Shown one piece after another: positions 21,901-32,529 of a stretch of 64,000 bases of DNA (within the stretch, counting starts at the first letter, position 1; every line of letters starts with the position of its first letter). The position numbers and the translations under genes are program-made. This DNA comes from Zeugodacus cucurbitae (taxonomy: Eukaryota; Arthropoda; Insecta; Diptera; Tephritidae), in NCBI RefSeq assembly GCF_028554725.1, contig NC_071668.1, forward strand, positions 71,522,719-71,586,718. Reading direction: 5' to 3'. The notes beneath the pieces are model-generated. The model was not told where the DNA came from. It worked only from the letters and a program-made list of their open reading frames with translations, and made no database searches.

Positions 21901-24849
21901 TGTGACCCACAAAAGCGGTGTTAGTAGAATGGATCCACATCCGGATATTTTCCTTATGATATTAGTTACAACAGCGCCACAAAATGTTAATCGTCGCTTA
22001 ACTATGCGTCAAACCTGGTTGCGACTCGGGCAGCCATTGGAAATGACATACTACCCTGAAAATTTAATATATCTGCCAAAATACGACGAGAGTGGTCATT
22101 TGCAAATGGAAAGCGTGACTGATCAATCGAATCGTTTGGCGGCGTATCTGCATTGGCACGACAATAATTTGAATAATCCAGAAACAACGCGTAGATTCAT
22201 TAAAGTAAAACATGTCTTTGCTGTTGGTACGGCGGATATGCCTGCTGGCTTACGTGCAGAATTGGATCGCGAACAGAAACTTTATGGTGATATGTTGCTT
22301 TTGCCGCGCTTGAAGGATAACTTTGAAAATTTAACGGAAAAGATGTTGCATTCGATAGAAGCGCTCACACATCACTACGAATACAGTTATCTACTTAAAA
22401 CTGACGACGATACATATGTAAAGTTAGACATTTTGCTTAATGAACTGATATCGTATGATCGTAAATTGGTACGTAAAACTCAAGAATATAATGGACAACC
22501 TTTGCCGGCGCTCTATTGGGGCTACTTCCTCGGCAGAGCCAATGTAAAGACAAAGGGGAAGTGGCGTGATTTAAATTACCATCTATCAACGCATTACATA
22601 ACATATGCCCTAGGTGGGGGTTATTTAATTTCACGTAAAATTTGTGAGCATATTTCTGAAAATGCACAATCACTTTCTGCCTATACTAATGAGGATATTT
22701 CTATGGGTTTATGGGTGGCACCTTTTCGATATGTGTATCGACGACATGATCCACGTTTCGACACACAATATAAACCACGTAAATGTCGACGTTATCATAT
22801 AGTATTACATAAACTTAATGAAGAGGAAATGCAGCAAATTGATGATGGCAGCGTTTGTATAAGAGGCGACAAAGAGGAGGAAAAAGAAGATGAACAAAGC
22901 AAAACTTTAAGGCCATATTTTTATGATTGGACAAAATCGGCTGACAAATGCTGTGATACATACGTAAAATAAAAACTTTGCACAATATTCAGCATACAAA
23001 AGCAGCGATAATTATGTAGCACATGTATATAAGCAGATATGAGCATAAACGGCGCAGTAGATAGTAGTTAAAAAATTCGTGTCTCTAGTGAATACTTAAT
23101 AAAAAAATCTATACCAAATATAAATATAAATAAAATAAGCTTAACTGAGTAAACTGGTGTTTTTTATAAAAAAAAAAATATTCACAGTTTTTTAAATCGA
23201 GATTTAAATCTTAATCAATTATATACGTTGCAAAATGAAAAAAATATTTTGGTGTAGCACTTACCGATGGTCTACGAGCCATTTAACTCTATCATCTGTT
23301 TCGTATAGACCAGCAACGACTATATCCTTTGGTGCAACTATGAAGTAGCGATTTTCTTCTATAATACAACCCAAACTATAATCATTGACAGTATATTCTT
23401 GATAGCTGAAATGAACAAAAATTTACAAATTAATTTTGGCATATGCAATTTTTTGGTTGCAATGAATATACAAATGCTCACCCGCGCAATGAGAGACTAT
23501 CGGTGCAAATTTCCTCACTGCTATTTAACTTATATTCCATAACACACAGTACTGGCCTTAACGACTTTCGTTCGGCATCTTTCTCTTTTGGACAACCCAG
23601 CACAACCAATTGATTGGAGGTGAGTGGCGCTAGGCCCGAAATGTAAAATGTGGTTTGAAATGTTGATACTGCAAGCAGAAGTATATATTTTTTTTCCATG
23701 AAATTTTTCAAAAAAAAAAAATCATTTACTTGGATCAACTATAAAGCCTGGCAAGTCTCTGGAAGCTACTTCTATTGAATTTCGCTTACGTATAACACAA
23801 ATGCGTATTGTATCGACCCAACCTATCAGCAATGTTGTAGCATTTGACCAACGAAAATTGCAGCGGAAATTCTCTAAGCGTGCACTAAAACCAATTATAG
23901 CATATTAAAAAACATACAAAGGAATATTGAAAAAACATACTTGACTGGCTCCTCCCATTTCATGAGACCAAGCGAACACTTTTCATTTAAATCATAGACA
24001 CGCACTCCAAGATAGCTTGCCCAAGCAACAAAGGAACCATTCCAGCAAACGGATAATACATAACCCTCAGCACTAGATAACACTGTTGTTTTTAATTTTT
24101 TAAGAAAATTTCTTTCATATAATGTGAGTTTGTCGTCACCTAGAGCATATAAAAAAAAAATTTTTCTTTATGTGCAATTCATTTCGCAATCTTCAATGTC
24201 AATTCTGCTTACCGACGACAAATCTTTTACCGGCTACTGCTTTGGTATCTGGATCGAGTGCTACCGCTTTTATCGATTTCCCAAAGTTCAAATTTTGATT
24301 GTTTTCGTCGCTAAATAAACCAGTAATATTTACCTGTAATATTGAAAAAATGTTTTTTTTTTTTTTTGCAAACAAATTCAAACTTGTTTTAAACAACCTT
24401 TCCATCATCAGAGCAAGTGGCCACATATTCTGCTTTTGCGTCTACATCAATATGATTGACGGCAACCGTATGAGAAAAATCATTTGGTCCATCTGAGAGG
24501 TGTGATGTCACAGAATTGCCTTGATGATCGAACAGATAGACACGCCCCAAAAATGTGCCAAATATTAAAAACTATAAGAAAAGTTAGAATAACTTTTAGT
24601 TGGTGCCCAAACTTTATCCCATTTATCAAACCTTTGGGTGCACCGCACTACAGGTGACCACGTCAGAGTTTAAGATTTTCCTCAAGTCATTGGCAATACG
24701 TTGGTATTTGAACTTTGGTTCAATTTCATCCTCAGTGCTTTCTGTTTCCGTATCCTATAAATAATTACTTTTAACATGCATACTTTTGCAGATTTTTAGT
24801 GATTACACTTTTCACTTACACTATTATTAACAGCATCCTGTTCTGCCAT
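18935..24849 (-). CDS. lt: Vps41 (light), HOPS complex subunit, 15 coding exons, 851 aa
   Basis: HOPS tethering subunit for endosome-lysosome fusion and, in flies, pigment granule biogenesis. Exons (minus): 24849-24820, 24754-24632, 24571-24398, 24333-24213, 24139-23941, 23884-23730, 23668-23482, 23405-23265, 21216-21148, 21079-20678, 20604-20418, 20355-20122, 20061-19935, 19399-19296, 19237-18935; total 2556 nt with all phases closing. An acidic N-terminus (MAEQDAVNNS then DTETESTEDEIEP) precedes a WD40-like propeller (~40-330; LIFGTFLGRVYLFD, VAWASYLGVRVYDL, YISGLAPLTSNQLVVLG). A clathrin-heavy-chain-type helical repeat region follows (~360-730; LLALNQFDAAAKLC, LIKEWPSNLYNCAAVI, MAIEFCKEHNDSDLW). 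A C-terminal RING-H2-like domain has Cys/His at about 789, 792, 814, 816, 819, 822, 832 and 835. Length matches the human protein (854). Intron 8 (21217-23264) contains an antisense galactosyltransferase gene. Confidence 0.95.
19400..19934. repeat. Likely old interspersed repeat in Vps41 intron 13
   Basis: This intron is larger and less AT-rich than most other introns of the gene. It contains GACATCGGATTC (about 19638) and its inverse GAATCCGATGT (about 19692), and two copies of a GCGACCCC.AAAA motif (about 19656 and 19795). I recall similar GGGGTCGCTGAATCCGA-type segments as repeats in other arthropod genomes, but cannot assign a family. Confidence 0.4.
21482..21539 (+). other. Probable 5'UTR intron of the B3GALT6-like gene
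   Basis: A 58-nt segment starts GTATGT (21482) and ends TATTTTTCAG (21539), upstream of the B3GALT6-like ATG at 21803. The size is normal for a fly minor-length intron. It implies a transcription start before 21480 inside the Vps41 intron. Confidence 0.45.
21803..22972 (+). CDS. beta3GalTII: Beta-1,3-galactosyltransferase, B3GALT6 / GalT-II type, 389 aa
   Basis: Family 31 glycosyltransferase expected to add the second galactose of the glycosaminoglycan-protein linkage (Gal-Gal-Xyl) in the Golgi. It has a type II topology: a short cytosolic tail, one membrane anchor at ~8-26 (ITLFTAMVAFFFGCFLSNML), then the lumenal catalytic domain. Motifs seen are RLTMRQTW (65-72), FAVGTAD, LLLPRLKDNFENLTEKML, the metal-binding DDD (201-203, in LLKTDDDTYVKLD), LYWGYFLGRANVK, YALGGGYLIS, EDISMGLW (298-304) and HDPRFDTQY. 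The latter match B3GALT6 rather than other family members. Relative to the human protein (329 aa) there is an insertion of ~50 residues at about 81-130. The single coding exon lies inside Vps41 intron 8 on the opposite strand. Polyadenylation signals at 23098 and 23129. An alternative start is Met4. Confidence 0.93.
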   Translation: MRRMNNLITLFTAMVAFFFGCFLSNMLNKAEKCVTHKSGVSRMDPHPDIFLMILVTTAPQNVNRRLTMRQTWLRLGQPLEMTYYPENLIYLPKYDESGHLQMESVTDQSNRLAAYLHWHDNNLNNPETTRRFIKVKHVFAVGTADMPAGLRAELDREQKLYGDMLLLPRLKDNFENLTEKMLHSIEALTHHYEYSYLLKTDDDTYVKLDILLNELISYDRKLVRKTQEYNGQPLPALYWGYFLGRANVKTKGKWRDLNYHLSTHYITYALGGGYLISRKICEHISENAQSLSAYTNEDISMGLWVAPFRYVYRRHDPRFDTQYKPRKCRRYHIVLHKLNEEEMQQIDDGSVCIRGDKEEEKEDEQSKTLRPYFYDWTKSADKCCDTYVK

Positions 24850-25590
24850 GACAAAGTAGGAAAACGAGAGTTTTAGTGAAAAACTTTTGTGAGTATAAAA
24901 ACGTTATGCTATTGATTTTTTCACCATTCAATTCATCTTCCGATTTAATTTTAAATATAAAACTACAAAAATTCCTATTTGTTGGATCAAAACAAAATTT
25001 ATATGAAAATACTTAATTAATCAGCTGTTTCAGAAAGTGAGCACAGTGTTGCTGTTACGATTTTTTGCCCGTTAAAGGGATTTTTCATCCACTCCATTCC
25101 AACCAGCGTATGTAATTTGGTTAAGGTATTCAGCGTTTTTGCTCAGAATGAAAAATAAATTTGCGACGAAAATATATTTATTTGTAGATGAGGTGGTTAA
25201 AAACAATAAATAGACACCGAATTTTAATGCAAGCGAGTCGAGGCTGCTTAAGTCTACCTTTTTCAGTACTTAAGTATGAACTGTAAAGCACATTTCTATG
25301 TTTTTACTTAAGCACAACCTTAGTACGGACTGCGATGATGATGATGATGAGGAAAGCACCACGACCAGTGGTCTATTGTGCCCTCTCCAAGTCTACAGCG
25401 CCTCCATTAGTCCCAGTACCCTGACAAATTCCAGGATGGTACTTGGAGTAAGTGAGACGATGCGTTCCTTTGTTGGGATGGTATATCCGGACTGTAAAAC
25501 CGGACATAAGTATTTTCTAAAATTTTTAATCCATCCTTGTTAGTATTAAATATTAATTCAACCAGTAAATTTGTAAATAAAACACGTTTT
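24850..25590. other. Vps41 promoter/5' leader and intergenic DNA
   Basis: Bases 24850-25130 should hold the Vps41 promoter and leader. A GC-richer patch at 25320-25520 (GATGATGATGATGA run, then CCCAGTACCCTGACAAATTC) reads open for 81 codons from 25298 but resembles no family. It may be a transposon fragment. Confidence 0.5.
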
Positions 25591-27745
25591 CTTTTTTTAT
25601 TTCCTTTATTTTTGATTTAAATAGTTTTTTAGCACTTTCTAATAACTTTGCTTCGTTAAATTTTTTAATTCTTTCGTAGCGCTCTATATATTCTATGTGT
25701 ATGTATGTATATGTAAAATTTCATTTTTCAAAATACAATAAACGTTTATAAATAGGTATTATGTTTTTTTTTCTTTTATTTTAGTTGCTATTCATATTTT
25801 ATTTTTAAGTTTTTTTGCTACTGTATTATATGTTTTTTATGTTTCAAATACTAATAATAAGAAATGTGTGCACTACTTAATTATATGTAGTAGCCATGTA
25901 CAGTATGTATATGCACTCATATATGTATGTAGATATAAGAAAATGTGGACTTTTTGTGTGACACTACTAAAAATGTTAATTGTGACCAATATACTTTTTA
26001 ACTGCTGCTTAACATTATGTGTTCGTTTGAATTTTGTGGATATACAAAATTTTTTGGATAAAAAGTAAAATTTTTTAAGCTACTAAACGTAGTTACACTG
26101 ATTTCAAACAACAGTTCATTATTTAAAATTATATTGTTTAAAATTATATCGTTTAAAATTAACAGCAAATGTTTAAAATTAACAAAATGTTGTATGAGAT
26201 TGAAGTGTTCTTATTTCAATCTGTTCTTCTTCTAACTCTAGCAGAGAAGTTATTAAGCTCATCATTTTTTGAAACTCGTTGTCCGATCCTAACAACTATT
26301 ACCACTTTACACACATGTATTCGTTAAGGGCAGTTATTTGTAAAAAAAGGAATGACAATATTTACTTTTTAACGTTTTAGTTTACGCGCAGAAAATAGTA
26401 AACATACAAAGCACAAATACCGTTGAACTATTGAAAACTTCGAATTCCAATTCAAAGTTGTATAAACATTTTATAAATATTTTTATGCTTAATAAACGTA
26501 TAAGTGTTTTTTATTACTTCTTTCTTTAAAAATTACTAATTTATACACTTAGCGTATAATTCGCAAAAAAAAAATTCAGTAACCAAAACTCAAAACACAG
26601 CAGTTTCGTAAGTTGCAAAGTTGCAAAAAAAAAAACAAATACTTTAAAATAGATAAAATAATACAATTCTTATGTTTTAAATTATTATTTAATAATTCAT
26701 ATTTAATATAATAAGTATGTATGCATACAAAACTCTAATCAGTAGTTAAATAGCATTTTAAGGGACATATTTTTTTCGCATTTAAAATGAAAATTAAAAT
26801 ATATATAACAACACAAAACGTAAAAAGTATTATACAACTAACCCTTATCGCAGTAGCACTAACAGTAAACATTTGAATAGAAAATAATACACAAAGTGAA
26901 TAAAATAGTTAGATCTGTATAAAAATATCAGCCTGGGACAGTTAGTAAATGTTGGATGTAGCTTACAATAAAAACCAATTAAAATTTACGTACAAAATAT
27001 TTATATAAAAAATATACACAAATATGTTGGTGTTTTTTTCTTTTTCGTTAGCGTTAGCTTTTCGCTTTGTTACTTTTTTTGAATTCGTACAATTTTGCTG
27101 CTACAGTGACTCTCTAATTCGCCGGCAACTGGGTTTTCATAACATAATAGCGCGTCTTTTTCACGTATTTCTCGTTTTAAACAATTTTGCCACAACTTAC
27201 GTAAATGTGCATTAAGTTTGCCTTAATTTGTAGCAAAAATTATGAATACTACAGTTTAATAAAATACTTAAGCATTGTGTGTATATATGCATGTAAGTTC
27301 GTGATTTATGTATGTATGTATAATGCATGTATTTAGTTAAGTCGCTGTTAATCAAAATGTGGCGTTGCTTTTTAAAGATACGCCACCACAAATTTTAGCG
27401 CCTATGAAACTCTTCAATAATTTCGTTTGTTTTACTCTTTTCCTCTTTGCTTTGTTTTAGTTGTTAACAATGTATCAGCTTTGCATTGTTGCATTTGCAA
27501 TTTTTTTGTCGCATATAAATAAATTTTCGTTAATTATAATTTTTAATAAGCAATTAAATACATAATATTAAAACTACGCCCCAGCAACTAAACCTATATG
27601 TATGTATATATATATATAATGTTTACGTCGACAAACAAGCAGCTTCCTAAACTAGCTATAGACCTAAAATGTGATCATAACATGTTTGTTTTTGTTGTCT
27701 GCAACGTTTTCCCACCCGTTGTTCCGCCGCATTGTGGCAGTAAAT
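25591..27745 (-). other. Probable long 3' untranslated region of DCLK
   Basis: Very AT-rich DNA follows the DCLK stop codon for ~2.1 kb with no recognisable gene on either strand. Minus-strand AATAAA signals (TTTATT on the plus strand near 25597-25610) could mark the distal end. A long AT-rich 3'UTR is common for neuronal kinases. The extent is not proven. Confidence 0.45.
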
Positions 27746-30616
27746 TCAACTGCTATACTCATTGCATTCACCCAGTGTCCAATAGTGATCCAATATATCC
27801 TCGCTGGTAAAACGTACTTCGGGATCCGATTGCAGCATGTTAGCAATTAGATCGCGTACACCATCACCAATGTCCGACCAGTAAGGTTCAGGGAATTCAT
27901 ATACACCGGATATAATGGCATCGAATAGCGGTTCCTGTTGATTATCGGGCGAAACGAATGGTGGAAAACCGCAAAGCAAGATGTATAGTATTATGCCAGC
28001 AGCCCAAACATCGATCTGTAAAAAAAATCGTAAATATTGTATTTGAAATATTATAAAATATGATAAAATTAACCGTTTTTGTAAGTTACCTTTAGACCGT
28101 AACCGGTTTCCATTAGTATCTCTGGTGCAACATAAGTTGGCGTGCCACAAACAGCAAACAATGGTTCAGTCACCTCGCATGCTAAACCAAAATCAGCCAA
28201 TTTCAGTTCGGTTACATAGCCATTGGCATCCAGCTCAACCTGTATTATATATAAGTGCACAAATAAATACAATTTCAGAAGCTATATACAGTTGAACTTC
28301 CATAATTCGAACTTCTATAAATCTAAGTTTTTCATAAATCAAACTCTTGAATTGACAATAGAAGTCAAATTGCATACAAATTATCTTCCGTGACTCAGAA
28401 GGTCGAAGTTTTTTTGTGGATTATGATAATTCGAGTTAAGGAAGTTTAGCTGTATTTATACCGAAAGCTTACCAATAGATTCTCGGGCTTAATGTCACGA
28501 TGCACAATGCTCATGGAATGTAAATAGGCCATGGCTGAGGCCAAATGCTTAATCATGACACGTGATTGATTCTCGGAGAAGCGTGTTACACGTGTTATAG
28601 CATCGAAAAGATCACCACCTATACAACAGAAACAAACATATAAAATACATACAAACATTTAAAATAGTTATTAATTAATTTAAATAATTTTCCATTATTA
28701 TCCATTAATATTTGTTTTTCACTCACCGCTTACATACTCCAACACCAAGTACATATTCGCTTGCTGATCGACATCCATGATTAATGAGATAATATGTGGA
28801 TGTTGTAATTTCTTCATTACACGCACCTCAGCATCGATGTAATGTTCCTTGCCTTTGCATTTGCTTTTATCGATGATTTTCAACGCATATGGCAAACCGC
28901 TTTGGCGATCTTTGATCTTTAATACAACAGCGAAATTGCCATCGCCGATAATCTGTCCCAATGCGTAACGTTCACGTATGACACCCGGCAGTTCGCTGGC
29001 ATCGATGCCACTCTCATTTAACGCGGCCAAATCTTCGTCAACAATTTGATCACACGGTTCTTGTTGATGATTTTGCTGATGTTTGGCGCTATTCAGATTT
29101 TTACTTTTTACTGGCATTTTCGGTTTGGGGCCCTTGTATGTCGTACCTGCTGTACGCAGTGACTTTCGTATGGCCTGTATGGCTTTGTGTTCGTCTGGTT
29201 CGAGTTTGAAATCATCGGGATTATTAACACGTTCTGTACCATAGGCAAAGAAAATGTCATCGGGACCAAAGAAATCGGCCAACTGTACAACCGGACTGCC
29301 AGAGAGCGTAAACACTTTGCGTACATAACCTGTATCAAGGCGTACCACTTGCGTGATGGCGGTTAATACATGATCAAAGCTCGGACTGTTGCGTTTATTT
29401 AACAGTAGACGCATAATCTATAAAGCACAACGATGAAGCAGGTGTAATGTGTGTAAAAACGCATACAAATTTAATATTTTTATAAAATAAAAATAAATTG
29501 CTTTACTTACAGTTCGTGGCTTAGTGCCATTTCTTATCAGTGTCACAATGCGGGGATGTACCACACGGTCGCGCTCGCTCAGTTTGAGCACTGGACTACC
29601 ATTAGTAGCACCAGCTGTGGCATTTGTGCCATTACCGGTTACACCACCCCCAGCTACGCCACCACCACCGCTATTGTAAGTGGCCGTACCATTCTTAAGT
29701 GGTGAAGATGGACGATAAGCTTTGGACAAACGATTATTTGTCTTATTGGAGAGTGTTAAATTGGCCAGCGGTTGTGAGGAGGTGTTGTATTCGATTTTCT
29801 TGAAATTCTCATTATTACAGGAACAAATATAACTTTGGCCATCTTCGAGTTCGTCCAAAGTGGAGATCTGGAAGAAATAAAAATTAATATAGAAATAGCT
29901 TGTTACAAAAACAAAAATACAACACACCTTTTTGCCACACATGGTATAAATGGTGCGCACAGCCCCTGGAATTTTTACGTTATCCTCTAATAAACGTGTT
30001 AAGTCTTCAAAAAGGCTCTCAAATGATCTGTAGCAAGACAATAATTATGTAAATAATATTTAAGTCAACAATTAAAAACTATTATAACTTACCTATAACG
30101 CTCATTTGAGACTGGAATGGTTATACCCGGATAGAAGCGATCGCCATTGCGATAGAATTTTATTCGTCTCGCTTTGCGTGTTGGTGTTCGGCTGCTAGAA
30201 ATACGCTTCTTCACCTGTGACACTGCTAAAGTATTAATTGTTGAATTTGTAGCGTCAGCACCATTGCCATTGATTAAGGCTTCAGTAGACGAAGTGGTTT
30301 TTATACCGGCTGCAGCTGCTGCGGTGGTCACTGACGTTGTAAGGCCCGTTGTCGAGCTGGTAGTGGAGGCACCGCTTAACGAACCATTTGATTTACAATT
30401 AAGATCGGCACCCAAACTGACGCTGCCACTATTCAGTGAACTATTTAAGTCCAAATCTTGCAGCTCTTTTTCGATTTCTGAATTCGAACTGGCCGGACTG
30501 TTACTGCGACTAAGTGTGATGATACTGTTATTCAATTGCGCTTGTTGTGATTGTGACAAGGCTGGCGGTGATATGAGGGAATTATTTAGGTGATTATTCA
30601 CCGTCTGAACTTCCAT
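27746..30616 (-). CDS. DCLK: Doublecortin-like kinase (DCLK), 7 coding exons, 745 aa
   Basis: Microtubule-binding CaMK-group Ser/Thr kinase, acting in neurons and mechanosensory or ciliated cells in related species. Exons (minus): 30616-30093, 30027-29928, 29867-29511, 29417-28727, 28618-28473, 28239-28090, 28015-27746; total 2238 nt, phases close. A Ser/Asn-rich N-terminus (1-135) is followed by DCX repeat 1 (~151-240; KFYRNGDRFYPGITIPVS, SFESLFEDLTRLL, TLDELEDGQSYICS). A Gly/Asn/Thr linker leads to DCX repeat 2 (~308-400; RIVTLIRNGTKPRT, RLLLNKRNSPSFDHVL, DDIFFAYGTERV). The kinase domain begins ~478: Gly loop IGDGNFAVV, VAIK-type lysine in YALKIID (507), HRD in IVHRDIKPENLL (Asp 599), DFG at 622, APE in TYVAPEIL; all catalytic residues are present. 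The C-terminus ends shortly after the kinase (ECNEYSS). The ATG lies one base after a splice acceptor, so the 5'UTR is at least partly on an upstream exon. Confidence 0.95.
28289..28452. mobile_element. Pogo/Tc1-type MITE in a DCLK intron (164 bp)
   Basis: Ends CAGTTGAACTTCCATAATTC and (inverted) AATTCGAGTTAAGGAAGTTTAGCTG form imperfect terminal inverted repeats flanked by TA on both sides. It occupies most of the intron between coding exons 5 and 6 of DCLK. Related copies lie at 36890 and 47276. Confidence 0.75.
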
Positions 30617-31395
30617 TCTAGAAAGAAATGAAAAAAAAAAAATGTTTAAAAATATAAAAAAAAATGTATTTACTGTTATAAGCAAACTGGTTTTGTATAT
30701 AAATATTTTTTTTATTATATGCACACATTCATTTATGTTTGTTTGTATGTACTACAAAGCTACATTGCAAAACCGGCATAATTTCAGTAATTTTAGCACA
30801 ATGTAGTTTGTGCTTAAAAATGTATGTTAATTGTTGAGACATATAGTATGTGTTATTAACTTATGTACATATATTTCTCCTATGTGCTCTTTATCTATTA
30901 TCTTTTTTTAATTATTTTATCAACTTTAGTGGCGTATACTTGAATAATACTATATACTCGTGGGAAATATAATTGCAATAAATTATAAATAAAGTTGGAT
31001 AAAATACGTGGAAGCTTAAAGTTTGCAAGTACGCAGATCTTCACAGAAATATTGTTTTAAAGGAACAACAAAATTACATTTCTTACTACATTAATGTTTT
31101 ATATTTTTTAATTGAATTTCTGTTTATAAATACGTTTAAAAATAAATCAGAACTGTGTTCTTACGTCAATTTTAAATTGTAGCTAAACATTAAAGTTTTC
31201 AATGAAAATCGTGAATGAAAAAGTATATATGTATATAATATTTAAAGGCTTCTACGTTCGGTTTTTCTGGATAATGTACAATCACAAATGACTAACCCGA
31301 TAACAGCTTCAATAACAACTGATGTTCTTAGCTGTCCAAGTGAGATCCTTTGTGACTCTTGTAGAGAGGACCCTAATCTAGCTAAGGATGATTAA
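30617..31395. other. Start of the 5' intron/upstream region of DCLK
   Basis: A pyrimidine-rich acceptor on the minus strand (TTTCTTTCTAG ending at 30618) immediately precedes the DCLK ATG, so sequence above it is intronic at first. No upstream exon could be identified. Confidence 0.55.
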
Positions 31396-31677
31396 GGGGC
31401 TATACCAGTGTGACACTTTCAAAAAATCAATTTTTTTATTTTGCTTTATACTCATTCAAAAATGTCCTGTGAAATCGGCAAGGCCGTAGTTTTTGAATGA
31501 CAGCGTTCTAAAGAGCGACCGCTCGCAGTTATAAACCTCTATAGTTGAAGCTTTAAACGCGTTTTTTTTTTCGAAACGACATTTTTCAAAATTGCTGACA
31601 TCATTACTCAACGAAAATTGAACCGATCCACTTCAAACGACCGAACCGATCGAATAAACTTAGTATTCTTGAATATA

Positions 31678-32526
31678 TTAGGTCTACAACTTTGCTTCCG
31701 CCGTTTTCCAATAGATATCTCCAGGGTCAAGCACTGGCCGATTAAATCGTTTTATATCGATCTTGGACATCTGTGTCAACATTAACACAACAAAATATTT
31801 GTAGAGATCTGTTCGCATCCCAAACTTATTCTCAACTGAAAATGTCACTTTTTGAGCCGAATTCTCGATATTTGCGGGAAATTTTCCTTTGATTTTTAAT
31901 TCCAAGAAAAGTGCGGCTTTCGGATACGTACGGTGAGGCTGTCCTAAGTGAAAGAACATGTTGCGAATGGTTTCAACGTTTTAAGAATGGTGAAGGTTTA
32001 AGGGAGAAGATTTTCGAAGATGCTGTAATGGAAGCATTACCCGATTGAAACCATTATAGGAGATCGATACCGAACGCAATTGAAGCGTTTGAACCGAACA
32101 CTAAAAGAAAAACGGCCACAGTACGAGGAAAGACACGATAAAGTCATTCTCCAGCACGATAATGCTCGGCCTCACGTCGCAATGGTGGTCAAAAAATATT
32201 TGGAGACGCTGAAATGGGAGATCTTACCCCACCCGCCGTATTCTCCAGACGTTGCTCCATCTGACTACCACTTGTTCCGATCGATGGCACACGGTCTAGC
32301 TAACGAGCACTTCAGTTCTTATGAAGAAGTCAAAAATTGGATTGATACTTGGATCGAGTCGAAAGATGAGGAGTTCTTTCGTCACGGAATACGCATGCTG
32401 CCACAAAGATAGTCAAATGTAGTAGCTAGCGATGGCCAATATTCTGAATAACATTTTTGTAACCGTTTTATACAATAAAGCCTTAAAATTACCAAATAAA
32501 CGGCGGAAGCAAAGTTGTATACCTAA
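31678..32526 (+). mobile_element. Internally deleted mariner element (849 bp) with TA duplications
   Basis: Terminal inverted repeats start TTAGGTCTACAACTTTGCTT and, inverted from the right, TTAGGTATACAACTTTGCTT, extending to about 28 bp. TA flanks both sides (31676-31677 and 32527-32528). Full-length mariners are ~1.3 kb; here the middle of the transposase is missing. Confidence 0.92.
31929..32412 (+). pseudogene. Broken mariner transposase (DD34D type)
   Basis: The 5' part encodes the second helix-turn-helix region (YGEAVLSERTCCEWFQRFKNG) and ends at a stop at 32046-32048. After a frame change the 3' part encodes the catalytic C-terminal half, including VILQHDNARPH and HPPYSPDVAPSDYHLFRSM, the second and third Asp regions, ending MLPQR at 32412. 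The block with the first catalytic Asp is deleted, so no active enzyme is possible. Confidence 0.9.
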
Positions 32527-32529
32527 TAT

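Noticed and set aside
24850..25590. 81-codon ORF at 25298-25543 as a possible gene
   Set aside because: Asp run followed by unrelated sequence, no homology I can name and no splice partners; kept only as a note in the intergenic entry.
27024..27215. 63-codon ORF in the DCLK 3' region
   Set aside because: Phe-rich chance frame in an AT-rich untranslated region.
30174..30593. 139-codon plus-strand ORF opposite DCLK exon 1
   Set aside because: Antisense of the Ser/Asn-rich coding exon, no recognisable domain.
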